Counted from the first letter of the stretch, positions 53,974 to 63,089 are shown. The stretch is 64,000 nt of DNA from Bradyrhizobium yuanmingense (GCF_029167105.1 NZ_JARFML010000007.1:124001-188000); one strand, 5' to 3'. The notes: generated by a model from the sequence alone, not told the origin. Made by a program: numbers and translations.

Positions 53974-54765
53974 CTATTCCGCAACAGGAATGGCCGACGC
54001 CGTTTCCAGCAGCTGGCTCGCAAACTGCGCGATCGCTTCCTCGATCCCAAGCGCCGAGCGGATCCAGATGATCGAGATGCAGCCGAATACGGCGCCGTCC
54101 CGCACGATGGCAACGGCAATCGAAGCCGTCTTGGGATTGTATTCGCCCTCGCTGCGGATGGCGTAACCTCGCGCCGCGGTCTCGGCGATCATGCGGTCGA
54201 GCCGGCCCTGGTCGAGGAAGGGGCGGTCGTCGGCCTCATCGATGCGGCGGAGATGATTGATGATGAGATCGCGTTCGCGCGCCGGGCAGGCGGCGAGATA
54301 GGCGCGGCCCGCAGACGTGCGCAGCATCGGCAGGCGCTTGCCGATCATGCCGCGATCGATCGAAAGGGGGCTGCGAGAGTGCGTGGTCTCCTGCACCACC
54401 ATCGCCGCGTTCTCGTAAGTCGAGAGATCAACGGGCCAGACCAGTTTCTTGCTGAGATCGGCGAGATAAGGCGCCGCCGCCTGGCAGATCACCACGCCGG
54501 GATCGTAGCCGTCGCCGAGGCTTAGGGCACGCCGGGTGACCCGAAATCGGTCGTCGCTGGCGCTGCGGGCGATATAGCCGAGCTCCTCCAGGGTTTCGAG
54601 GAGGCGGTAGACGGTGGGTCGGGGCAGGTCGAGCGCGCGGGCGACGTCGCCGGCGCGGATGCCGCCGGAGCGGTTGACCTCGTGCAGCACGTCGAGCCCG
54701 CGCTTGAAGGCGCGGACGCCCTCAGACTGCCGAGGCTGGCCGTTCCGCGTCCGCTCCTTGGACAC
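53974..54765 (-). CDS. IclR-family transcriptional regulator
   Basis: 263 residues. HTH (GDVARALDLPRPTVYRLLETLEELGYI, about 39-65) and a C-terminal IclR effector domain (YLADLSKKLVWPVDLSTYENAAMVVQETTHS). Upstream of the hydroxylase-FAH-binding-protein operon and divergent from the extradiol dioxygenase gene, so a pathway regulator is likely. The intergenic region 54766-54913 shows no obvious operator to the eye. Confidence 0.93.
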   Translation of the reverse strand: MSKERTRNGQPRQSEGVRAFKRGLDVLHEVNRSGGIRAGDVARALDLPRPTVYRLLETLEELGYIARSASDDRFRVTRRALSLGDGYDPGVVICQAAAPYLADLSKKLVWPVDLSTYENAAMVVQETTHSRSPLSIDRGMIGKRLPMLRTSAGRAYLAACPARERDLIINHLRRIDEADDRPFLDQGRLDRMIAETAARGYAIRSEGEYNPKTASIAVAIVRDGAVFGCISIIWIRSALGIEEAIAQFASQLLETASAIPVAE

Positions 54766-54913
54766 TTCCTATTTCCTCCCTTGTGGCACATCGCGGCGCG
54801 CTTATTGTCGCCTGCGAACGCGAGGCGATTGCGGAACGCCACCGTAGGATCGCGCGCGGCCGGTATCAAGCTCGCCGCAGTACGGTGATCGCGTCGCCTT
54901 CGGGAGGAGTTCG

Positions 54914-55897
54914 ATGGAAATCGCAGCGCTCGGCTATATCGGAATCAGTTCATCCCAGCTCGAGCAGTGGAGCCGGATGGCGACCGGGCTGCTCGGCATG
55001 CAGCAGGTCGATCGCGGCGGCAAGATGCGGGCCTTCCGCATGGACGACCGCAAGCAGCGGCTGATCGTCGATGGCGGCAGCGATGCCGGCCTCGCGGTGA
55101 TGGGATGGGAAGTTCCCTCGACCGCCGAGCTGGACAGGTTGGCAGGACGGCTGGAAAGCCATGGCATCACGGTGGCGAGGGGCTCGCGCGCACTCGCCGA
55201 CGAGCGGCATGTCGCCGAGCTGATCGCGTTTGCCGACCCAGCCGGCAACCGGCTGGAGGCCTTTTGCAAGCCGGAGCTTGCGGACGAGCCGTTTAGGCCG
55301 GGCCGCCCGATCTCGGGCTTCCGCACCGGGCCGCTCGGCATGGGGCATGTCGTGCTCAATGTGGAGAATGTCGAGCCGCTGTTGCCGTTCTATCGCGACG
55401 TGCTCGGCTTTCACGTCTCCGATTTCGGGCTGAAGCCCTACGGGCTTTATTTCTTCCACGTCAACGGCCGCCACCATTCCTTTGCGATGGTCGGCTCGGG
55501 GCGGAAGGCGATGCATCATTTTATGGTCGAGCTCGGCTGCCTCGATGATGTCGGGCAGGGCTACGATCTCGCGCAGATGGACGAGGGACGTATCGCCTAC
55601 ACGCTGGGCCGGCACACCAATGATCACATGACCTCGTTCTACGTGAATACGCCGTCCGGCTTCTTCATCGAGTACGGCTGGGGCGGACGCGTCATCGACC
55701 CCGAGACCTGGCAGCCGCACGAGACCTTTGATGGGCCCTCCCTGTGGGGCCACGAGCGGCTGCATATGCCGGAAGAGCAGCGCACGCGATTGCGCGACAT
55801 GCGGCTCGACGCGGCTGCCCGCGGCGTGCGCGTCGCCGATCCGCGCGTGCCGCCGCTCAATTGCGCGTGGTTGGACCAGATGGTCGTGCGCGAATAA
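54914..55897 (+). CDS. Type I extradiol dioxygenase (BphC-like, two VOC modules)
   Basis: 327 residues. The C-terminal module carries the Fe(II) ligands expected of the 2,3-dihydroxybiphenyl-1,2-dioxygenase group: His145 (GMGHVVLNV), His201 or His202 (MHHFMVELG) and Glu253 (FIEYGWGG), close to BphC positions 146, 210 and 260. His234 and His238 lie at the active-site side. It should cleave a catechol meta to the hydroxyls. gggaggag lies before the ATG. It completes an aromatic-ring cleavage set with the divergent hydroxylase and FAH genes. Confidence 0.93.
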   Translation: MEIAALGYIGISSSQLEQWSRMATGLLGMQQVDRGGKMRAFRMDDRKQRLIVDGGSDAGLAVMGWEVPSTAELDRLAGRLESHGITVARGSRALADERHVAELIAFADPAGNRLEAFCKPELADEPFRPGRPISGFRTGPLGMGHVVLNVENVEPLLPFYRDVLGFHVSDFGLKPYGLYFFHVNGRHHSFAMVGSGRKAMHHFMVELGCLDDVGQGYDLAQMDEGRIAYTLGRHTNDHMTSFYVNTPSGFFIEYGWGGRVIDPETWQPHETFDGPSLWGHERLHMPEEQRTRLRDMRLDAAARGVRVADPRVPPLNCAWLDQMVVRE

Positions 55898-55913
55898 CGC
55901 GCCGCGGCGCAGC

Positions 55914-56576
55914 TCAGGCTTCGCCGAGATCGACCTCCGTCAAGATCCCCTGGCGCAGCGCCAGCCGGACCAGCTCGATGTCGGAGCCGACGCCGAGCTT
56001 GTCCTTGATCAGCGAGTGCAGGTTCGCCACCGTCTTCGGGCTGACATGCAGCGTCTCGGCGATCTCCTCCGTCGTGTTCTCGGCGAGCAGCAGCCGCAGC
56101 ACCTCGAACTCGCGTGGCGTCAGCACGTCGGCGGCGGAGCTCTCGCCGCTGATGCGGCTGAGCGCAAGCTCGTGGTCGATGTCGGGGCTGATGGCAATCT
56201 TGCCGGCGAGCACGTCCTTGACCGCGCGCACCAGGCTCTCGGGCGGGCTGGTCTTGGTGACGTAACCCCTCGCGCCGGCGCGGATCGCCTGCACGGCAAA
56301 GCCGGCGTTCTCGTGCATGGTGAAGACGAGGATTCGCGCCGCCTTGTCCCACTGCCTGATCCGCCTGACGGCTTCGATGCCGCCGATACCGGGCATGCTG
56401 AGGTCCATGATGACGAGGTCGGGCGTCTCGGATTTGTAGAGGCGATAGGCTTCCGCTCCGTCGGCCGCCTCGGCGATGACGCGCAGGCCCGGCTGCTTCT
56501 GCAGCACCGAGCGATAGCCCTCACGGACGACGGAATGGTCGTCGACCAGCAGGATGGTCGCATCCGCCGCACTCAT
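55914..56576 (-). CDS. NarL-family response regulator
   Basis: 220 residues. Receiver with Asp12-Asp13, phospho-Asp58 (LVIMDLSMPG), Lys in GYVTKTSPPES; HTH LTPREFEVLRLLLAENTTEEIAETLHV near 152. It is co-transcribed with the kinase, ATGA-overlapping at 56573-56576. It probably controls a nearby metabolic gene. Confidence 0.95.
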   Translation of the reverse strand: MSAADATILLVDDHSVVREGYRSVLQKQPGLRVIAEAADGAEAYRLYKSETPDLVIMDLSMPGIGGIEAVRRIRQWDKAARILVFTMHENAGFAVQAIRAGARGYVTKTSPPESLVRAVKDVLAGKIAISPDIDHELALSRISGESSAADVLTPREFEVLRLLLAENTTEEIAETLHVSPKTVANLHSLIKDKLGVGSDIELVRLALRQGILTEVDLGEA

Positions 56577-57955
56577 GCCGCATGCTCCAGGGCCTCAGAC
56601 GCGGTAGCCGCGAGCGGAATGAAGACGCGCAGCGCCGAGCCGTGAGGGCTGGTCTCGAAACTGAGCCTGCCGCGAAGCGCGGCGACGCGCTCGCGCATGC
56701 CGAGCAGGCCCATGCCCGATTTGGCCGAAGCCTCGTTCGGCCGGCCGTCGTCCTCGACCACGAGGGCAATCTCGCTTCCGGTCGCCGTCAGATGCAGGCT
56801 GACCCTTGTTGCGCCGGCATGCTTGGCCGCATTGGTGAGCGCCTCCTGCACGATCCGGTAGAGATTGGCGCTGACGTCGGCGGGCACGCTGTCGAAGGCG
56901 CCCTCGAACCGGATCTCGAAGCGCGGCTGGCCGCGGCTGCGGCCGTTCCACCCCGAGACCAGGCCTTCGAGGCTGGCGACGAGGCCTAGCTCGTCGACAT
57001 CGGGCGGCCGCAGCCGGAACAGCGCACCGCGCAGCGTCTCCATCATGCCGGTCGCGGTGCGGGCGATGCTGTCGCATTCGCCCAACAAGTCGGGACAGTC
57101 CTGCGCCGCGGTCTGGCGGGCGGATGCGGCCAGTGCGCGGATCGCGGCGAGCGACTGGCCGAATTCGTCGTGCAGTTCGCGGGCGAGATGGCGGCGCTCC
57201 TCGTCCTGGAGCGCGATCAGCTTCCGCGTCAGCTCGTTGCGCTCGGCAAGCGCAGTGTCGAGGCTTTCGGCGAGATGGTTGAAGACGTCGCGGATGGCGG
57301 AGAGCTCGGCGAGATCGAACGGCGGCAGCCGGGTGGTGAGGTCACCGGCGGCGATGCGTTCGAGGCCGCTGCCGATCATGCGGGTGGGGCGCAGGGCGCG
57401 GGCCAGTGCGGCATAGACCAGCGCGCAGAGCAGCGGCAGCGCGACCGCAAGTGCGATCATGAGCCGGCCGGCCTCGTGCCAGGCCTCCGCCGTCTGCACC
57501 GCTGGATCGATCGAGACCACGGTCTCGCCGAGCTTGGTTCCGCGCACGATCACGGGCCGCGCCGCCTCGCGGCCGGGGTCGAACAGGCTGCGATAGAAGG
57601 CGGCGAAGGCTTGCGGCGGCGGGCTGGCCGGGGCAGGCGCGCCGCTGCAGAAACGCTGCAGCATCTCGCCGCTCGCGCTGCGGAAGCCGAGGCAGAGGCC
57701 GGGCGTCATCACATGGGCCGAGACCGGGTCGAGGTCCGGAAAATCAGATCGGGGGCTCGCCGCCCACTGCATCTTGCCTTGCTGCAGCTCCAGCGTCTTC
57801 GCCACGATGGCGGCGATCCCGTCGATGCGCGCATGCGCGGCGCTATCGGCGGTGACGAGGAAATAGGTGGAGATCGCGGCGAAGCAGGCGGCCGATATTG
57901 CGGCCACGCGCAGCGTCAGACGGACCTTGAGATCGAATCTCGGGCGATTCCACAT
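56573..57955 (-). CDS. Sensor histidine kinase (NarX/UhpB type, HisKA_3)
   Basis: 460 residues. TM1 about 13-35, a periplasmic domain of about 130 residues, TM2 about 170-190, HAMP (ALRPTRMIGSGLERIAAGDLT), coiled coil, then HisKA_3 (ERRHLARELHDEFGQSLAAIR), HATPase N-box RIVQEALTNAAKHAG and a GMGLLGMRERV G-box. The partner regulator is the overlapping downstream gene. The signal is unknown. Confidence 0.94.
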   Translation of the reverse strand: MWNRPRFDLKVRLTLRVAAISAACFAAISTYFLVTADSAAHARIDGIAAIVAKTLELQQGKMQWAASPRSDFPDLDPVSAHVMTPGLCLGFRSASGEMLQRFCSGAPAPASPPPQAFAAFYRSLFDPGREAARPVIVRGTKLGETVVSIDPAVQTAEAWHEAGRLMIALAVALPLLCALVYAALARALRPTRMIGSGLERIAAGDLTTRLPPFDLAELSAIRDVFNHLAESLDTALAERNELTRKLIALQDEERRHLARELHDEFGQSLAAIRALAASARQTAAQDCPDLLGECDSIARTATGMMETLRGALFRLRPPDVDELGLVASLEGLVSGWNGRSRGQPRFEIRFEGAFDSVPADVSANLYRIVQEALTNAAKHAGATRVSLHLTATGSEIALVVEDDGRPNEASAKSGMGLLGMRERVAALRGRLSFETSPHGSALRVFIPLAATASEALEHAA

Positions 57956-58142
57956 CGGCTTGCACCTGGTGCGAACGGGCTTGTCGCGTCCTCATTAAAG
58001 GGCAGAACGCCGACGGCGGGAAGCGTTCCCGACTTGCCGCACTGCAACGTCGTGAAATTTTCCCGGCGTTGGTCGGGATGGTGACGGCTGCGGAGCTCAG
58101 GCGCCCCCGTTCAGATTTGCGTTCCATCCACGAGGTCCGTTC

Positions 58143-59027
58143 ATGCACCGCTCCCGGCTGGTTCTCTCTGCGTGCCTCCTCTTCGTCCTCTCTTGCTCGC
58201 CCCTGGCCGCGCAGGCCGCCATCGGCGTTGTCATGGACGATTTCAGCTACACCGACACTTCGGGCGAGCCGACCGACCAGACTGCCGCCCACGAGCGGCG
58301 GCTGGCGGCGTTCATGGCCGCGCTTCGAAGGGACATCGAGGCAGACCAGCGCTATCGCTTGGTGCGATCCGCTCAGGACGGAGCGGCGTTCAAGGTGGTC
58401 GGCGGCATTCAGAAGACGAGCACGCTGGTGCAATGGGCCAAGGTTGCCGTGATCGACGTTGGCACCAAGACGCTCGTGCTGGACAAGCTCTACAGCTTCC
58501 GCGGCGACAATGACCAAGCATGGGAGCGCGCCCAGATGTTCGTGTCCCGCGAGGTCATGGCCGCGCTCGGCACGCCTGCGCCGGTCGCGCTGGCTGTGTT
58601 CGATTTCGAGCTCGAGGACATGACGGCCGCCTCAGCGGGCGCGTCCGCTGCGTCAGATGCGTCTTATCTCGCGGAGGTCACTGGCGGTGTGCGCGAGGCG
58701 CTCGGCCAATCCGGCCGTTACCACGTCGTCGAGGTCGGCGCCGAGGCGGGCAAGGCGGGCGCTTTGCGGGATTGCGGCGGCTGCGAGGCCTCCATTGCGC
58801 GCAAGCTCGGCGCAGACCAATCACTGATCGGCGTGGTGCGCCGCGTCAGCCGCACCGAATACACGCTCGGCTTCCAGGTTCGCGATGCCAGCACCGGCGC
58901 GGTGCTGGCGCGCGGCGACAGCGGCCTGCGCCTCGGTGCGGACTATTCCTGGAAACGCGGCGCCGTGCGGCTGGTCCGAGAGCGGCTGATCGAGAGTCAG
59001 CAGGCCACCGAGGCTGCTAGAAAGTAA
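58143..59027 (+). CDS. Secreted protein with two DUF3280/DUF2380-like units
   Basis: 294 residues. Signal peptide about 1-25 (SPLAAQA). The N-terminal unit begins IGVVMDDFSYTDTSGEP, the C-terminal one begins VALAVFDFELEDMTAAS near 150; each ends in a conserved LV/SFR-D or LGADYSW tail. DUF2380/DUF3280 proteins usually have one such unit, so this looks like an internal duplication. They often lie near quinoprotein alcohol-oxidation genes. Here it lies beside a two-component system on the opposite strand. Confidence 0.82.
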   Translation: MHRSRLVLSACLLFVLSCSPLAAQAAIGVVMDDFSYTDTSGEPTDQTAAHERRLAAFMAALRRDIEADQRYRLVRSAQDGAAFKVVGGIQKTSTLVQWAKVAVIDVGTKTLVLDKLYSFRGDNDQAWERAQMFVSREVMAALGTPAPVALAVFDFELEDMTAASAGASAASDASYLAEVTGGVREALGQSGRYHVVEVGAEAGKAGALRDCGGCEASIARKLGADQSLIGVVRRVSRTEYTLGFQVRDASTGAVLARGDSGLRLGADYSWKRGAVRLVRERLIESQQATEAARK

Positions 59028-60048
59028 GCTGCACCTTCATCGACTGCGAGCGGTCGCTGGCGAGCTCGAAGGCAGCGACGGCGTTCTCGAACGGCATGGT
59101 GGCCGTGATCAGCGGCTTGACGTCGATCAGGCCTTCGCCCATCAGGCGCACCGCGAGCTCGAACTCGGGATCGAAGCGGAACGTACCGCGCAGTTGCAAT
59201 TCCTTGGCGACGATGGAGTTGATCGGCAGCGTCATCTCGCCGCCGAGGCCGAGCTGCACCAGCGTCGCGCCGGGCCTGAGCACGTCGAGCGCGGTGCGGA
59301 GCGCGGCCTGGTTGCCGGAGGCCTCGAACAGCGTGTCGAACACGCCCTTGCCGGCGCGCCAGGGATCGAGCGCAGTGGCATTGGCCGCGACGTTGATTGC
59401 ATGCGTGGCGCCGAGCTTCTTGGCGACCGCGAGCGGCGCCTCCGCCACATCGGTGACAACGATCTCCGACGCGCCGCCGAAACGCGAGACCAGAATCATC
59501 AGCGCACCGATTGGACCGCAGCCGGTGATCAGCACGCGCTTGCCGAGCAGGGGACCGGCCTGCTTGCCGGCATGCAGGCACACCGCAAGCGGCTCGGCGA
59601 CTGCGGCTTCCGCCAGCGACAGCTTGTCCGAGATCGGCACGGCCTGCGTCGCGTCGACCGTGATGAACTCGCGAAAGCCGCCCTGCACATGGGGAAAGCG
59701 CATCGCGCTGCCGAGGAAGCGCATGTCGAGGCACTGGTTGCGCATGCCTTCCTGGCAATGCAGGCAAGCCCCGCACGGCTTGCTCGGGTTGACCGCGACG
59801 CGCGTGCCCGGGCTGACATTGGCGACGCCGTCACCGACGTCAGCAACGACGCCGGCGATCTCATGGCCCAGCGCCATCGGCTGCTCGATCCGCACGACAC
59901 CGAAGCCGCCATGATGGTAGTAGTGCAGGTCGGAGCCGCAGATGCCGCCATTGGCGATCTTGACGCGAACCTCGCCTGGGCCGGGCGCCGGATCGGCATA
60001 ATTGTCGATCCGCAGGTCCTTCGGGGCGTGGATGACGACGGCGCGCAT
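59017..60048 (-). CDS. idnD: Zn-dependent alcohol dehydrogenase (L-idonate 5-dehydrogenase type)
   Basis: 343 residues from ATG 60048 (aggag before it). Catalytic zinc: Cys37, and GHE near 65; structural zinc KPCGACLHCQEGMRNQC with four cysteines; cofactor motif TGCGPIGAL near 175. It oxidises a sugar acid at C5 with NAD(P)+. It overlaps by ten bases at its 3' end with the convergent DUF3280-like gene and follows the SDR gene by 27 bases. Confidence 0.9.
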   Translation of the reverse strand: MRAVVIHAPKDLRIDNYADPAPGPGEVRVKIANGGICGSDLHYYHHGGFGVVRIEQPMALGHEIAGVVADVGDGVANVSPGTRVAVNPSKPCGACLHCQEGMRNQCLDMRFLGSAMRFPHVQGGFREFITVDATQAVPISDKLSLAEAAVAEPLAVCLHAGKQAGPLLGKRVLITGCGPIGALMILVSRFGGASEIVVTDVAEAPLAVAKKLGATHAINVAANATALDPWRAGKGVFDTLFEASGNQAALRTALDVLRPGATLVQLGLGGEMTLPINSIVAKELQLRGTFRFDPEFELAVRLMGEGLIDVKPLITATMPFENAVAAFELASDRSQSMKVQLTF

Positions 60049-60074
60049 GGCTTGCTCCTTCGTAGTCTTGGCGA

Positions 60075-60842
60075 TCACATCGCGGCGATCATGCCGCCAT
60101 CGACATAGATGATCTGGCCGTTGACGTAAGTCGACGCATCCGAGGCGAGGAAGATCGCGGCGCCCACCAGCTCATCCGGCTTGCCCCAGCGTTTGGAGGG
60201 GATACGGCCCATCAGCCAGGCGTTGAAATCGGCGTTGTTGACCAGTGCCTCGTTCATGTCGGTCAGCATGTAGCCCGGGCCGATCGCATTGGCCTGGATG
60301 CCGTGCTGGGCCCATTCCACCGCCATCGAACGGGTCAGGTTCTTGATGCCGCCCTTGGCCGCGGTGTAGGGCGCGATGGTGGGGCGGGCGAGCTCGCTGC
60401 CGAGCGAGCCGATATTGACGATCTTGCCGTGCTTGCGCGGAATCATGCGCTTGGCCGCCTCGCGGCCGATCACGAAGGCGCTGGTGAGGTTGGTCTCGAT
60501 CACCTTGCGCCATTCGTCGGTGGTGAACTCCACCAGCGGCTTGCGGTGCTGGATGCCGGCATTGTTGACGAGGATGTCGACGGCGAGCCCTTCGCGGTCG
60601 AAGCGCTCGAAGGCGGCGACGATTGCGGGCTCGTCGGTGACGTCAAAGGCGGCGCCTTCGGCCTGATGGCCGGCGGCGCGAAACTCGGCGACGGCCTGCT
60701 CGACGCGCTTGGGATCGACGCCGTTGATGATGATCTTGGCGCCGGCCTTGGCCATGCCCTCGGCAATGGCGCGGCCGAGGCCGCGGGAGGAGCCGGTGAC
60801 GAGCGCGGTGCGGCCGGAGAGATCGAAGAGGGAAGTGCTCAT
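60075..60842 (-). CDS. idnO: SDR oxidoreductase (gluconate 5-dehydrogenase type)
   Basis: 255 residues. TGSSRGLG at 16-23, NNAG near 92, catalytic Ser near 145, YTAAK near 158-162, NAIGPGYMLTDMN and GAAIFLASDASTYVNGQ. Close to IdnO-type gluconate 5-dehydrogenases that interconvert 5-keto-gluconate and gluconate. It belongs to the operon enolase-superfamily enzyme, this SDR, then the idonate dehydrogenase. Confidence 0.92.
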   Translation of the reverse strand: MSTSLFDLSGRTALVTGSSRGLGRAIAEGMAKAGAKIIINGVDPKRVEQAVAEFRAAGHQAEGAAFDVTDEPAIVAAFERFDREGLAVDILVNNAGIQHRKPLVEFTTDEWRKVIETNLTSAFVIGREAAKRMIPRKHGKIVNIGSLGSELARPTIAPYTAAKGGIKNLTRSMAVEWAQHGIQANAIGPGYMLTDMNEALVNNADFNAWLMGRIPSKRWGKPDELVGAAIFLASDASTYVNGQIIYVDGGMIAAM

Positions 60843-60854
60843 CTCAAGAATTCC

Positions 60855-62054
60855 TCAGACGTTGGAGCGGCGCACGGTGAGATCGGTGCGCTCGAAGACG
60901 GCAGGCAGGAGGTCGACACCCAGGCCGGGGCCTTCCATCGGAAAGACATAGCCGTCCGTGATGGTGGGCATCGTGGTGACGAGCTCATTGTACCAGCCCT
61001 TGTAGAAGGCGCGCACGGATTCCTGGATCAGGGTGTTGGGCTGGCTGAAGGACATGTGGATGGCGGCGATGAAGCCGATCGGGCCAATACAGTCATGAGG
61101 AGCAAAAGGCCGGTGATAGGTCTCGGCCATTGCCGCGATCTTGCGGCCTTCGGTGAGACCCCCGGTCCAGCACAGATCAGCCATCACCACGTGCATGGCA
61201 TCGCGGTCGAGCATGTCCTTGTAGGGGAAGCGCGAGCCCAGCGTCTCGCTGGCGCAGACCCAGACGTCGGTCGAACGGGCATATTCGGCCAACGCCTGCG
61301 GCGAGTTCATCCGGATCGGGTCCTCGTACCAGGTCGGCTTGTAGGGCTCGAGCGCACGGGCGATCTGCTTGGCGGTCGGAAGATTCCAGAGCGAGTGAAG
61401 CTCGACCATGATTTCCATCTTGTCGCCGACGGCTTTGCGGATCTTCTCGAACGGCTCGATCGCCTGCTTCATCTGTGCGGCGGTGATGTAGAGGCCCTTG
61501 TTCTCCTGCGCGGCGGGATCGAACGGCCAGATCTTCATCGCCGAGATGCCGCTTTCGAGCAGGCTTTCGGCGAGCGCATCGGCGTGGTTCATGAAGCCGT
61601 CGAGATCTTCATAAGGCCCCTTGGAGGCGCCGAGATTCCAATTGGCCACCGGGCTGATATTGGTCGAGCGTACATATTGCGTGCCGGCGCAGGTGTTGTA
61701 GATCCGCTGCTTGTCGCGGCAGAGGCCGCCCAGCATCTGGTGCACCGGCTGGCCGCAGACCTTGCCGAACAGATCCCACAGCGCGATGTCGATCGCTGAC
61801 GCCGCACGGTATTCGACGCCGGTGGAGGACTGCGCCATCGGCAGGTTCAGCATGTCGCGATGGATCGCCTCGATATGCAGGGGATTGCGGCCGAGCAGGC
61901 GACCGGCAAAAGTGTCGTGGATCTGCGCTTCGACCGCGCCCGCGCCATAGAAGGTTTCGCCGAGACCGATCAGTCCAGTGTCGGTGTGGATGCGGACCCA
62001 GATGACGTTAGAAAATTCCTCGGTGCGCAATGTCTCGATCGACGTGATCTTCAC
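60855..62054 (-). CDS. Mandelate racemase/enolase superfamily sugar-acid dehydratase
   Basis: 399 residues from GTG 62054 with ggagg eight bases before; a longer frame to 62114 lacks one. The N-terminal capping domain (KITSIETLRTEEFSNVIWVR) is followed by the barrel: Lys174 (AMKIWPF), metal ligands Glu218 (MVELH), Glu244 (WYEDPIR) and Glu270 (CASETLGSR), and His320 in FAPHDCIGP. This is a dehydratase-type active site; the substrate is an aldonic acid, probably of the idonate/gluconate kind given its neighbours. Confidence 0.9.
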   Translation of the reverse strand: MKITSIETLRTEEFSNVIWVRIHTDTGLIGLGETFYGAGAVEAQIHDTFAGRLLGRNPLHIEAIHRDMLNLPMAQSSTGVEYRAASAIDIALWDLFGKVCGQPVHQMLGGLCRDKQRIYNTCAGTQYVRSTNISPVANWNLGASKGPYEDLDGFMNHADALAESLLESGISAMKIWPFDPAAQENKGLYITAAQMKQAIEPFEKIRKAVGDKMEIMVELHSLWNLPTAKQIARALEPYKPTWYEDPIRMNSPQALAEYARSTDVWVCASETLGSRFPYKDMLDRDAMHVVMADLCWTGGLTEGRKIAAMAETYHRPFAPHDCIGPIGFIAAIHMSFSQPNTLIQESVRAFYKGWYNELVTTMPTITDGYVFPMEGPGLGVDLLPAVFERTDLTVRRSNV

Positions 62055-62145
62055 GGCAACATCCTCCCATCGAAAGGCGCTTTGCGCCCGACGTCTCATT
62101 TTGCACTGCAGCATGCTGTAGGGCGTGCCGACGTCTTACGCTTGC

Positions 62146-62161
62146 TTGTAATATATCACAA
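62146..62161. promoter_or_regulatory. Palindromic operator candidate between divergent genes
   Basis: TTGTAATATATCACAA is a near-perfect palindrome in the divergent gap between the dehydratase operon and the GntR gene. It is followed by aacatgtt. Position and type suit GntR-family binding. Confidence 0.55.
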
Positions 62162-62230
62162 CATGTTTTAGGGGTGCCACAACAAGGCGCCATCCTGCAA
62201 CGAGAGCGCGGGCTGACGGGAGAAAACGAC

Positions 62231-62998
62231 ATGGCACGACGCAAGCGCGCGCTCGAAGTGGTGAAGGACGACGAGGACGGCGGAAGCCGGCGCTCCCGTA
62301 GCAACCGTCTCAACTTCTTCGAGTTGGCCTATCAAAGGATCGAAGAGCTCCTGGTTCATTGCGAGCTCAAGCCCGGCCAGTTCATGACGATGCTGGAATT
62401 GCAGCAGATCACCGGCTTCGGGCGTACACCGGTGCATCACGCCGTCAATCGTCTCTCCGCCGACACCCTCATCATCATCCGGCCGCGTCATGGCCTCAAC
62501 ATCGCGCCGATCGATCTGGCGCGCGAGCGCATGCTGCTGGACTTGCGCCGCGACATGGAGCGTTTCGTGATCCGCCTTGCGGCCGATCGTGCCAGCCTGT
62601 CGCATCGAAATCAGGCGCTGCACATCGAGCGTCTGCTGCGCGAGCGCCGCGCCAGCCTGACGCTCGACGAATTCAATCATATCGACCGCCGCATCGATGC
62701 GCTGGTGCTGGAGGCGGCCGGCGAACCTTTCCTGGTGCATACGATGCGGCCGCTGCACACGCTGTATCGCCGCATCGGCTACATCCACCATCGCTTCATG
62801 CCGGGGCAGGCGGATCTGTCAGGCACGATCGATCACCATCTCGCCATTCTTGCTGCCGTCGCCAACCGCCGCGTCGAGGACGCGGTGAAGGCGAGCGACG
62901 CACTGATCGACTACATGGGCGAGATGTTTACGGGCATGGAGGCGGGGATCGATCCGCGCCTGCTCGATTGCAGCATCGAGCCGCTGCTCGGCACGTAG
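62231..62998 (+). CDS. GntR-family transcriptional regulator (FadR-type)
   Basis: 255 residues from ATG 62231 (gggag upstream). The winged helix spans about 30-90 (PGQFMTMLELQQITGFGRTPVHHAVNRL) and the C-terminal all-helical FCD-like domain shows a buried His/Asp pattern (HIERLLRERRASL, FNHIDRRIDALVLE, DHHLAILAAVANRRVE) for a metal-bound ligand. Divergent from the sugar-acid operon and followed by an MFS transporter, so it probably senses a sugar acid. Confidence 0.9.
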   Translation: MARRKRALEVVKDDEDGGSRRSRSNRLNFFELAYQRIEELLVHCELKPGQFMTMLELQQITGFGRTPVHHAVNRLSADTLIIIRPRHGLNIAPIDLARERMLLDLRRDMERFVIRLAADRASLSHRNQALHIERLLRERRASLTLDEFNHIDRRIDALVLEAAGEPFLVHTMRPLHTLYRRIGYIHHRFMPGQADLSGTIDHHLAILAAVANRRVEDAVKASDALIDYMGEMFTGMEAGIDPRLLDCSIEPLLGT

Positions 62999-63089
62999 AG
63001 CGTGATCCGAGTGTGCAGCGGTTCTCCGAAAAGATCATGCTCAAAACAATAAGCTGAAGCGCGATGAGATCCTGATCTCATCGCGCTTC
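62999..63089. repeat. Composite palindrome: unit A plus perfect hairpin B
   Basis: Unit A is at 62999-63041 right after the stop codon. Hairpin B (63056-63089) pairs gaagcgcgatgagat with atctcatcgcgcttc over 15 perfect pairs around cctg. The same A-B order is at 2322-2421. Confidence 0.8.

Noticed and set aside
60303..61799. Plus-strand frame of 498 residues
   Set aside because: It overlaps the SDR and dehydratase genes on the other strand, both with complete active sites; the composition is shadow-like.
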